From contig NZ_CP064056.1 in assembly GCF_015775975.1 (NCBI RefSeq), positions 1,116,001 through 1,180,000 of the forward strand: DNA of 64,000 nucleotides, given 5' to 3'. Source of the stretch: Staphylococcus lloydii (GTDB lineage: Bacteria; Bacillota; Bacilli; Staphylococcales; Staphylococcaceae). The notes beneath the pieces are model-generated. The model ran no database searches, had not been told where the DNA came from, and was given only the letters and a program-made list of their open reading frames with translations. How positions within the stretch are numbered: the first letter of the stretch is position 1; each line of letters begins with the position of its first letter. A program made the translations under genes and the position numbers. Below are positions 57,032-64,000 of this stretch, one piece after another.

Positions 57032-58147
57032 TTGAATATAGGTATCCCAAAAGAGATAAAAAATAATGAAAATCGAGTAAGTTTATCACCAAGTGGTGTT
57101 CACGCATTAGTAGAACAAGGACATGAAGTTTATGTTGAAACTTCTGCAGGACTAGGCTCATATTTTGAAGATGTAGACTATGAGCAAGCTGGTGCTAAAA
57201 TTGTCATGACACAGGAAGAAGTTTGGAATGTGGACATGGTCATGAAAGTTAAGGAACCACTTGAAGAAGAATTCAAATTCTTTAGTGAAGGACTCATTTT
57301 ATTTACTTACCTACATTTAGCAAATGAACGTAAATTAACAGAAGCATTAATGGAAAACAAGGTAATCAGTATCGCATATGAAACTGTTCAATTACCTGAT
57401 CGTTCATTACCATTATTAACACCAATGAGCGAAGTGGCTGGACGTATGGCGACACAAATTGGTGCTGAGTTTTTACAAAAATATAAAGGCGGCATGGGTA
57501 TTTTACTAGGTGGCGTGCCTGGTGTATCTAAAGGACAAGTTACCATTATTGGTGGCGGCCAAGCAGGAACAAACGCTGCTAAAATTGCACTTGGATTAGG
57601 TGCTGATGTTACAATCCTAGACGTTAACCCTCGTCGTTTACAACAATTAGATGATTTATTTGGTGGACGTGTTCACACGATTATGTCTAACCCATTAAAT
57701 ATCGAAAGAGCAGTAAAAGAAAGTGATTTAGTTATTGGTGCAGTACTTATCCCAGGCGCTAAAGCACCTAACTTAGTTTCAGAGGAAATGGTTAAACAAA
57801 TGAGAAGCGGTGCCGTTATTGTTGATATCGCGATTGACCAAGGTGGTATCTTTGAAACTACAGACAGAATTTCTACACATGATGACCCAACGTACAAGAA
57901 ACATGGCGTTGTACATTATGCAGTAGCAAATATGCCTGGTGCAGTACCAAGAACTTCAACAATTGCACTAAATAATGCAACGTTACCTTATGCATTACAA
58001 CTAGCTAATAAAGGCTACTTAAAAGCATTACAAGATAATGAAGCATTATCATTAGGCTTAAACACAATAAATGGACAATTAACTAATAGTAGTGTTGGAG
58101 AAGCATTAAATATTCCTTCTGCAGCTATTTCAGAAGCACTTAAATAA
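57032..58147 (+). CDS. ald: Alanine dehydrogenase
   Basis: 371-residue NAD-dependent L-alanine dehydrogenase, interconverting alanine with pyruvate and ammonia. [17 protein letters not shown] at the start, KVKEP near 73, [12 protein letters not shown] near 95 and the NAD loop [26 protein letters not shown] near 172 fit well. The start is TTG 57032, with GGAGGTGG 5 nt ahead; longer frames lack a site. S. aureus carries two ald genes; this one, next to the Usp gene, is of the Ald2 kind. A strong terminator follows. Confidence 0.95.
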   Translation: MNIGIPKEIKNNENRVSLSPSGVHALVEQGHEVYVETSAGLGSYFEDVDYEQAGAKIVMTQEEVWNVDMVMKVKEPLEEEFKFFSEGLILFTYLHLANERKLTEALMENKVISIAYETVQLPDRSLPLLTPMSEVAGRMATQIGAEFLQKYKGGMGILLGGVPGVSKGQVTIIGGGQAGTNAAKIALGLGADVTILDVNPRRLQQLDDLFGGRVHTIMSNPLNIERAVKESDLVIGAVLIPGAKAPNLVSEEMVKQMRSGAVIVDIAIDQGGIFETTDRISTHDDPTYKKHGVVHYAVANMPGAVPRTSTIALNNATLPYALQLANKGYLKALQDNEALSLGLNTINGQLTNSSVGEALNIPSAAISEALK

Positions 58148-58185
58148 AAAGTTAAGTGTTAGGAAGTTGGCTTAATCATTTTATT

Positions 58186-58227
58186 AACTGCCATCATCGT
58201 CATAGTGCGATGGTGGCAGTTTTTTTA
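58186..58227 (+). terminator. Terminator of ald
   Basis: Perfect 14-bp stem 58186-58199/58208-58221 and a run of seven Ts. Confidence 0.92.
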
Positions 58228-58228
58228 A

Positions 58229-58262
58229 TAAAAAAATGTGGTAGCTCGTTGAGCAACCACAT
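58229..58262 (-). terminator. Terminator of the pepQ-cutC unit
   Basis: Stem 58236-58247/58251-58262 with one mismatch and a 3-nt loop; on the minus strand it is followed by seven Ts. Confidence 0.85.
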
Positions 58263-58280
58263 TAATTTAAATATATAGCA

Positions 58281-58910
58281 TTATACGATCTTTGTACCAT
58301 GTACTTCTTGGAAAGGGAAAGCCGCAATTAATTCAGCAACGTTGTCTTTCGTCAATCCTCCACCTGGCATTATCTCGATGTTACCTCCAGAATTGACTAC
58401 TAGTTTACCTAAATGATTTAAATTATCGAAAATATTAGTATCTGAAGTACCACCATGTGTTAATAACCTACAAAAGCCCATATCAATTAATTGTTGAAGT
58501 GCTTTGATTTGACCGTGAATGTGTATTTGATCAAACGCCATATGACATACAACGTTGGTAGGGTAAGCTAAACGTCGTAATGTTTTCATTTGCCATTCAT
58601 TTAAAATATTATCCGCAGTTAAACAACCAAAGACAAAGTAATCGATATCAAGTTGCTTAAATGTTTGAATGTCTTTTTGCATAATTTCAAAATCATACAA
58701 TTCATAAACAAAATTGCCACCACGTGGTCGTATCATAACGGCTAGTTCGACGTTATTAGCTGCACACATTTCGGAAACGATTGCAGTCATTCCATAACTA
58801 GGCGTCGTTCCTCCAACTGATAAGTTATCACATAGTTCTAATCTGTCTGCGCCTTGAGCAATTGCGTATTCAACCTGTTGAATTGTTTCTACAACCGCTT
58901 CTTTAATCAT
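58281..58910 (-). CDS. cutC: CutC-family protein
   Basis: 209-residue TIM-barrel protein of the CutC family. [33 protein letters not shown] near the start and [11 protein letters not shown] near 58 are typical, as is [13 protein letters not shown] near 180. The old link to copper tolerance is poorly supported and the biochemical role is open. Its start overlaps the stop of the upstream peptidase gene by 4 nt, so the two are translationally coupled. It is at the short end of the family's length range. Confidence 0.9.
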   Translation of the reverse strand: MIKEAVVETIQQVEYAIAQGADRLELCDNLSVGGTTPSYGMTAIVSEMCAANNVELAVMIRPRGGNFVYELYDFEIMQKDIQTFKQLDIDYFVFGCLTADNILNEWQMKTLRRLAYPTNVVCHMAFDQIHIHGQIKALQQLIDMGFCRLLTHGGTSDTNIFDNLNHLGKLVVNSGGNIEIMPGGGLTKDNVAELIAAFPFQEVHGTKIV

Positions 58911-59959
58911 TTTTCGTACCCAGTTAAAATAGTTGTACCTTCGTCAGTAACAAGAATATCATCCTCTATTCGTACACCAGCTACACCTGGGACATATATA
59001 CCAGGTTCAACGGTAACAACCATGCCTGCTTCAAAGGTATTATCGTTACTGCTTGATACATCTTGATATTCATGTTCTTCAAGTCCTAAACCATGTCCAA
59101 GTCTGTGAGGGAAGTATTCACCATATCCTGCATCTTCAATAATGCCTCTAGCTATATTATCGATCTCTTTAATTTTAACGCCAGGTTTGATTGCAGCTAT
59201 AGCTTCAGTTTCAGCTTTCAGTACAATGTTGTATATTTTTTGTGCATCTTCACTAGGTGTGCCGAATTTAACTGTACGCGTCATATCGCTACAATAATTT
59301 TCATAGATAACACCTAAATCAAATAGCACATATTCATCATTTTGTAACTGACGCTCTCCGGGAGTACCATGAGGTGAGGCAGCGTGATCTCCAAATAATA
59401 CCATTGTGTCAAAACTCATTTCATTGACACCATACTTTTTAATTTCATTTTCAATATGGTTAACGACTTGTCGTTCAGTCACGCCAACAGATAAGAAATC
59501 TACACCGATTTCAATACATTTATCTGCAAGTTTACAAGCTTCTTGGATTTTAGCGATTTCATCACTTGTTTTAACATTACGCAATGCTTTGATTGTAAGG
59601 TCAATATCGCCAAACGTTTCTACGCCAAATGCTTGTATTAATTCACGTTGGCGTTTAAGTGTTAAATGTTCTGCTTCAACTAATAATTTTTGTGCAGAAA
59701 AACTATATTTTGAATAAGGGCTTTCCGTATCAAGATAGCCAATTACCGTACCTTCAAATGGTGATGCTTTCACTTCGTCCACTTCTAACTGAGGACAGAA
59801 TAAGACTTGTTCACCTTGAGCAGTAACTAATAGTGCTAGCAATCTTTCATGAGGTTCACTTAAATAGCCAGTAAAATAAAAGATGTTTAGTGGGGTAGTA
59901 ATCCATGCGGCATCAGCTTGTTGTATGTCAATCTCATTCATAATTTGGTTTATTTTCAT
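58907..59959 (-). CDS. Xaa-Pro dipeptidase/aminopeptidase (M24B)
   Basis: 350-residue creatinase-fold peptidase that cleaves Xaa-Pro bonds. The N-terminal domain is about 1-125. The metal ligands in the C-terminal pita-bread domain are complete: Asp in VLFDLGV, Asp in CSDMTRT, His in [13 protein letters not shown], Glu in [11 protein letters not shown] and Glu in [11 protein letters not shown]. It is PepQ/YqhT-like; aminopeptidase P and dipeptidase cannot be separated by eye. It is the first gene of a two-gene unit with cutC. Confidence 0.93.
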   Translation of the reverse strand: MKINQIMNEIDIQQADAAWITTPLNIFYFTGYLSEPHERLLALLVTAQGEQVLFCPQLEVDEVKASPFEGTVIGYLDTESPYSKYSFSAQKLLVEAEHLTLKRQRELIQAFGVETFGDIDLTIKALRNVKTSDEIAKIQEACKLADKCIEIGVDFLSVGVTERQVVNHIENEIKKYGVNEMSFDTMVLFGDHAASPHGTPGERQLQNDEYVLFDLGVIYENYCSDMTRTVKFGTPSEDAQKIYNIVLKAETEAIAAIKPGVKIKEIDNIARGIIEDAGYGEYFPHRLGHGLGLEEHEYQDVSSSNDNTFEAGMVVTVEPGIYVPGVAGVRIEDDILVTDEGTTILTGYEK

Positions 59960-60158
59960 ATGTAATTTCCTCCTATTTTTACTCTTCTAATTAATTTTAT
60001 GTTAGTTAGTTAAGTAATTCAAAAATAAGCTATTAAAATTGCAATAAAACTATTAAATTATAAGTATTATGCCATAGTAACTTATGAATATATTGTTATA
60101 AACGTTATATACGTGGTATAGAAGTAGAGTAAATACTATAAATGGGAGGAACAACAAA

Positions 60159-60848
60159 ATGAAATTATCTTTTCATGGACAATCAACTGTTTATTTTGAG
60201 GCTAACGGTAAAAAGGGTATTATAGACCCATTTATCAGTGGAAATGAATTATCTGATTTAGATCCAAATAATTTGGAAGTAGATTACGTGATTTTAACGC
60301 ATGGTCATGGAGATCATTTTGGAGATACAATCGAAATCGCGAAGAAAAATAATGCGACTGTTATCGGTTCTGCCGAATTAGGAGATTATCTAACTACAAA
60401 TAAAGATTACGATAATGTTAGACCAATGAATATCGGTGGTAAAGTAGAATTTGACTTTGGTTCATTAAAATTTGTTCAAGCGTTCCATAGTTCAAGTTTA
60501 ACTGATGATAATGGTATTCCTGTATATCTAGGTATGCCTATGGGTGTAATCTTAGAACTGGAAGGCAAAACAATTTATCATACAGGTGATACTGGTTTAT
60601 TCAGTGATATGAAACTAATTGCCGATAGACATCCAGTAGACATTTGTTTCGTGCCAATTGGAGATAATTTTACAATGGGTATTGATGACGCAAGTTATGC
60701 GATTAATGAATTTATCCAACCAAAAATAACAGTGCCTATTCATTACAATACTTTTGATTTAATCAAACAAAATCCAGAAGAATTTAAACAAGCTGTGAAC
60801 ACTGGTGAAGTACAAATACTAAAACCAGGCGAATCAGTTAGTCTATAA
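60159..60848 (+). CDS. UPF0173 metal-dependent hydrolase (YtkL-type)
   Basis: 229-residue metallo-beta-lactamase-fold protein. The zinc motif [11 protein letters not shown] is near residue 48, followed by His in QAFHSSS, Asp in YHTGDTGLF and His in PIHYNTFD near 195. B. subtilis YtkL is the named relative; the substrate is unknown. AGGAGG-like GGGAGG precedes ATG. A candidate promoter TTGTTA (60093-60098), 18 bp, TATAGA (60117-60122) lies upstream. Confidence 0.93.
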   Translation: MKLSFHGQSTVYFEANGKKGIIDPFISGNELSDLDPNNLEVDYVILTHGHGDHFGDTIEIAKKNNATVIGSAELGDYLTTNKDYDNVRPMNIGGKVEFDFGSLKFVQAFHSSSLTDDNGIPVYLGMPMGVILELEGKTIYHTGDTGLFSDMKLIADRHPVDICFVPIGDNFTMGIDDASYAINEFIQPKITVPIHYNTFDLIKQNPEEFKQAVNTGEVQILKPGESVSL

Positions 60849-60852
60849 ATAA

Positions 60853-60892
60853 AAATAAACGTTATCATCGATTGGGGTGATAACGTTTTTTG
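60853..60892 (+). terminator. Terminator after the YtkL-type gene
   Basis: Perfect 10-bp stem 60858-60867/60878-60887 followed by Ts. Confidence 0.9.
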
Positions 60893-60925
60893 TGTGATTA
60901 ATTTTTATTCATGCTTAAAATCTAA

Positions 60926-61339
60926 TTATTTAACGATAAGTACAGGGATTTTCGCACGTTTTGCCACTTTGTGACTTACACTACCTAAAACCATCTTTTT
61001 CTTGTCGTCGGCTTTTCTATTACTTAACACCACAATCTCATAATCGCCACTATTAGCATATTTAACTAACTCAACTTTTGCTCTACCGCGTACGATAATT
61101 TCATCATGTTTAATACCGTATTCATCTAACGCTTGGCGCGTAGGTTCTAAGCCTTCACTACGTTTTTCAATTAGCTTGTCTAAATGAACACCTGCTTTGA
61201 TAGAAGCTTGAGCATCTTGTTCATTAATAGAATTGAAAATTGTCACTACTGTATCTTTACCAGCAATATTAGCGACTTGTTGTAAAGCTTGTTCATTTTT
61301 AAGCGTAGTATCTACACCTAGTAATATTTTTTTATACAT
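60926..61339 (-). CDS. Universal stress protein (UspA family), copy B
   Basis: 137-residue Usp domain, shorter than copy A. It starts KKILLGVDTTLKNEQAL and ends VVLSNRKADDKKKMVLGSVSHKVAKRAKIPVLIVK. The ATP-binding pattern G2xG9xG is altered: SNRKADDKKKMVLGSVS lacks the first two glycines, so nucleotide binding is in doubt. AGGAGG-like GGAGGG precedes the start. It is transcribed alone, divergent from the CBS regulator. Confidence 0.88.
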   Translation of the reverse strand: MYKKILLGVDTTLKNEQALQQVANIAGKDTVVTIFNSINEQDAQASIKAGVHLDKLIEKRSEGLEPTRQALDEYGIKHDEIIVRGRAKVELVKYANSGDYEIVVLSNRKADDKKKMVLGSVSHKVAKRAKIPVLIVK

Positions 61340-61546
61340 AGTTTATCCCTCCTTAATTTTTATTTTAATAAATAAATGAGAATTAGTGCAATAAAATAAA
61401 TTTATTTTATTGAAATATTTTTCTATACACAGGTTGAATATCTTAATCATTAGCAGTAAAGTACAATTTTGTGTTGTTGCATCGCAATTTAAGCTATAAA
61501 AAGTTATAATATATAAGTAACTAACAAATTAAAAGAGGTCCATTAT

Positions 61547-62839
61547 ATGACAAAGCATGAACAAATATTATCATATATCGAATCATTATCTGTGGGTCAA
61601 AAAATATCCGTTAGAAAAATTGCCAAAGTGTTAGAAGTTTCTGAAGGTACTGCATATCGCGCGATAAAAGATGCGGGACAAATAGGGCTCGTTGCTACGA
61701 TAGACCGTGTAGGTACAGTTAGAATCGAAAAGAAAACACGTGAACAAATCGAACAGTTAACTTTTAATGAAATCGTTAAAATTATTGATGGTCAAGTATT
61801 GGGTGGACGTAATGGTTTAATTAAAACATTAACAAAATTCGCTATCGGTGCGATGGAACTTAATGATTTAGTTAAATATTTAAGTGCGCATACTTTATTA
61901 ATCGTTGGTAATCGTAAAGATGTTCAATTAGAAGCATTAAAGAGAGGTAGCGCTGTATTGATAACGGGTGGTTTTTCTACGTCAGAAGACATTATCGAAT
62001 ATGCAGACGCACATGATTTACCAATTATTTCTTCAAATTATGATACGTACTTAGTAGCGAACATCATAAACAGAGCCATGTATAATCAAATGATACGTAA
62101 AGAGATATTAATTGTTGAAGATATAGTTAAACCGATTGATGATTCAACTGTCGTGTTTGAAGATATGAATCTCAATGATTATAAAGATAAGGCAAAAGCA
62201 ACAGGACATTCTAGATTTCCTGTTCTTGATGACAATTGGAAATTGGTTGGCATTGTAACAAGCAAAGAAATTATTAATATGGACGACGATGAAATGATTG
62301 CCCAAGTTATGACGCGTTCTCCAATTGATGTACAACTTTCAACTACAATAGCAAATTGCGCACACATTATGATTTGGGAAGGTATAGAGTTATTGCCAGT
62401 AACTAATTTAAGTAAAAAATTAATTGGCGTTATATCAAGAGAAGATGTGTTAAAGTCGATGCAATTAATTGGTCGTCAGCCCCAAGTAGGCGACACGATT
62501 AACGATCAAATCGCCAAACATATACATATCTCAAATGATACAATCCAAGTACAGACAACACCATTGTTAACTGATCAATTTGGCATGTTGAGTAAGGCAG
62601 TCTTTGTGGCCATCATTGAGGAGACTGTACGATATGAAATGCGTAGATATAAAAAAATAGAAGTTATGATTGAAAACTTAAATATTTTTTATTTAAATAC
62701 AGTACAAATTGAATCAGAGATAGATGTTCATTATGATATGTTAAATGTAGGTCGAAATTTTGCTAAATTGGAAGTAACAATGAAAACAGGCACACAAAAC
62801 GTAGCTAAAGCAATGATTATGTGTCAAATAATAAACTAA
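61547..62839 (+). CDS. HTH-DRTGG-CBS-hotdog regulator (YtoI-type)
   Basis: 430-residue four-part protein. An N-terminal winged-helix-like segment (about 1-60, KISVRKIAKVLEVSEGTAYRAIKDAG) suggests DNA binding. A DRTGG domain follows (about 70-180), then a CBS pair (about 190-310; GHSRFPVLDDNWKLVGIVTSKEI and IELLPVTNLSKKLIGVISREDV), which usually binds an adenine nucleotide. The C-terminal 110 residues resemble a thioesterase/hotdog domain. No ligand or target is known. It lies 45 bases before nrnA, the pApA/nanoRNA phosphatase, with dnaE after, an order shared with Bacillus. Confidence 0.88.
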   Translation: MTKHEQILSYIESLSVGQKISVRKIAKVLEVSEGTAYRAIKDAGQIGLVATIDRVGTVRIEKKTREQIEQLTFNEIVKIIDGQVLGGRNGLIKTLTKFAIGAMELNDLVKYLSAHTLLIVGNRKDVQLEALKRGSAVLITGGFSTSEDIIEYADAHDLPIISSNYDTYLVANIINRAMYNQMIRKEILIVEDIVKPIDDSTVVFEDMNLNDYKDKAKATGHSRFPVLDDNWKLVGIVTSKEIINMDDDEMIAQVMTRSPIDVQLSTTIANCAHIMIWEGIELLPVTNLSKKLIGVISREDVLKSMQLIGRQPQVGDTINDQIAKHIHISNDTIQVQTTPLLTDQFGMLSKAVFVAIIEETVRYEMRRYKKIEVMIENLNIFYLNTVQIESEIDVHYDMLNVGRNFAKLEVTMKTGTQNVAKAMIMCQIIN

Positions 62840-62884
62840 GTAACTGTGACATAAAATGATAAAACCGAAAGGACACGATGAAAG

Positions 62885-63820
62885 ATGACAGAGATATTTA
62901 ATGAAATTATGGAAGAAATAGAACAATATGAGACGATAATTATACATAGGCATGTACGTCCAGATCCAGATGCTTATGGTTCACAGTTAGGTTTGCAAGG
63001 TTATTTAAAAGCTAAATTTCCTCATAAAAACATCTTTGCTGTAGGAGAACGTGAACCTTCTTTAGATTTTATCGGAACGTTTAATGATATTAAGGACGAA
63101 GTATATCAAGAAGCACTTGTTATTGTTTGTGACACTGCGAATGCGCCAAGAGTGAGCGATTCAAGATATAACTTAGGTCAAAAGCTAATTAAAATTGACC
63201 ACCACCCAGCAGTCGATCAGTATGGAGATATTAATTACGTTAACACTGAAGCTTCTTCAACGAGTGAAATTATAAGTGATTTTATTAATTATTTTAATGA
63301 CTATTCAATTATTGATGGATCCATCGCAAGGTTATTGTACATTGGTATCGTTGGAGATACTGGAAGATTTTTATTTAATAACACTACTCCACACACGATG
63401 GAAGTCGCTAGCCAGTTGTTAACTTATGATTTTAATCATAACGAGGAATTAAATAATTTAGCGGAAAAAGATCCTAAATTGTTACCATTCCAAGGTTATG
63501 TTTTACAAAACTTTGATTTGAATGAACAAGGCTTTTGTAAGGTGATTATAACTACGGAAGTTTTAGAACAATTTAATATCGCCGCAAACGAAGCATCATT
63601 ATTTGTGAATACAATAGCTGACATTAAAGGTTTGAAAATTTGGCTGTTTGCTGTGGATGAAGGTAATGAAATTAGATGTCGTATTCGTTCTAAAGGCATT
63701 GTTATTAATGATGTCGCAAGTGACTTTGGTGGTGGAGGCCATCCAAATGCCTCAGGTGTATCAGTTGATAGTTGGGAAACATTTGAACAGTTAGCTACAG
63801 CGCTAAATAATAAATTATAA
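62885..63820 (+). CDS. nrnA: Bifunctional oligoribonuclease/pAp phosphatase NrnA (DHH family)
   Basis: 311-residue DHH/DHHA1 phosphoesterase that degrades short RNAs, pAp and the c-di-AMP product pApA. Motifs are [17 protein letters not shown] near residue 21, CDTANAPR near 82, KIDHHPAVD near 105 and the C-terminal [12 protein letters not shown] near 286, which is the GGGH substrate-binding motif. The ATG follows GAAAGATG rather than a strong AGGAGG site. It lies between the CBS regulator and dnaE, 18 nt before the latter. Confidence 0.95.
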   Translation: MTEIFNEIMEEIEQYETIIIHRHVRPDPDAYGSQLGLQGYLKAKFPHKNIFAVGEREPSLDFIGTFNDIKDEVYQEALVIVCDTANAPRVSDSRYNLGQKLIKIDHHPAVDQYGDINYVNTEASSTSEIISDFINYFNDYSIIDGSIARLLYIGIVGDTGRFLFNNTTPHTMEVASQLLTYDFNHNEELNNLAEKDPKLLPFQGYVLQNFDLNEQGFCKVIITTEVLEQFNIAANEASLFVNTIADIKGLKIWLFAVDEGNEIRCRIRSKGIVINDVASDFGGGGHPNASGVSVDSWETFEQLATALNNKL

Positions 63821-63838
63821 GGATAAGAGGTGATAACA

Positions 63839-64000
63839 TTGGTTGCATATTTAAATATACATTCGGCATATGACTTACTAAATTCAAGTTTAAAGATTCA
63901 TGATGTCGTGACAAAAGCAACTAATGAAGGCTATACAGCTTTAGCCATTACCGATACGAATGTGCTGTATAGTTATCCTCAATTCTATGATGCGTGTATA
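63839..64000 (+). CDS. dnaE: DNA polymerase III alpha subunit DnaE, N-terminal end (3' end outside window)
   Basis: The frame is open from TTG 63839 to the window edge (54 codons). The product begins MVAYLNIHSAYDLLNSS and contains ALAITDTNVLYS, matching the N-terminal PHP domain of staphylococcal DnaE, the error-prone replicative polymerase of Firmicutes. AGAGGTG lies 6 nt before the TTG. An in-frame GTG (63830) overlaps this site and is less likely. Confidence 0.9.
   Translation, partial: MVAYLNIHSAYDLLNSSLKIHDVVTKATNEGYTALAITDTNVLYSYPQFYDACI

Overview
The window is a stretch of low-GC Firmicutes chromosome. Gene content, gene order and protein sequences match the conserved leuS-to-dnaE core region of a Staphylococcus. 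Evidence includes a monofunctional transglycosylase of the SgtA type, the aroA(G)-ccpA-acuCA/acsA-fhs block, the alanine-glyoxylate aminotransferase/serA pair, strong AGGAGG ribosome binding sites and frequent GTG/TTG starts. I cannot fix the species; it is probably a coagulase-negative staphylococcus. I see no prophage, insertion sequence, CRISPR array, tRNA or rRNA gene. Apart from the two ends, which cut an MFS transporter (left) and dnaE (right), the window is nearly continuous housekeeping sequence.

Layout. 1-8.3 kb: end of an MFS transporter, a leucine T-box and leuS, a rhodanese, a flavoprotein on the minus strand, then murJ (lipid II flippase), an RsuA-type pseudouridine synthase and a small YtxH protein. 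8.5-15.4 kb: pepV-dat, a kinase-like phosphotransferase with trmB behind a structured leader, a YtnP-type lactonase, a minus-strand PepSY protein, an M42 aminopeptidase and a thioredoxin-like protein. 15.5-23.7 kb: a cell-envelope and chromosome operon (DUF1444, YtpR, SftA/FtsK, MurC, DUF948, large YtxH protein). 24-32.5 kb: central carbon control, with chorismate mutase/DAHP synthase, ccpA, the acuA-acuC acetylation switch opposite acsA, and fhs. A tandem structured repeat lies between ccpA and acuC.

32.5-45 kb: sgtA, a tyrosine T-box and tyrS, an HtrA-like protease, an acyltransferase, a GlcNAc/glucose PTS permease, a HAD hydrolase, aminotransferase-serA, OsmC, a glycerophosphodiesterase and a GNAT acetyltransferase. 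45-55 kb: rpsD with its S4-type leader, a free methionine sulfoxide reductase, ezrA, nifZ-thiI (4-thiouridine in tRNA), a TauE-type permease, sppA-RDD, tpx and a YtxK methyltransferase-like protein. 55-64 kb: ackA, two universal stress proteins, ald, pepQ-cutC, a metallo-hydrolase, a CBS/DRTGG regulator, nrnA and the start of dnaE.

The genes cluster around three themes: cell wall and division (murJ, murC, sftA, sgtA, ezrA), acetate/pyruvate overflow control by CcpA (ccpA, acsA/acuAC, ackA, ald, PTS), and translation (leuS, tyrS, trmB, thiI, rpsD). The parts least explained by known genes are the 197-bp tandem hairpin repeat (26.4-26.8 kb), the structured leader before the phosphotransferase (11.0-11.2 kb), a micro-ORF over the leuS ribosome binding site, and promoters or stop codons embedded in terminator hairpins.
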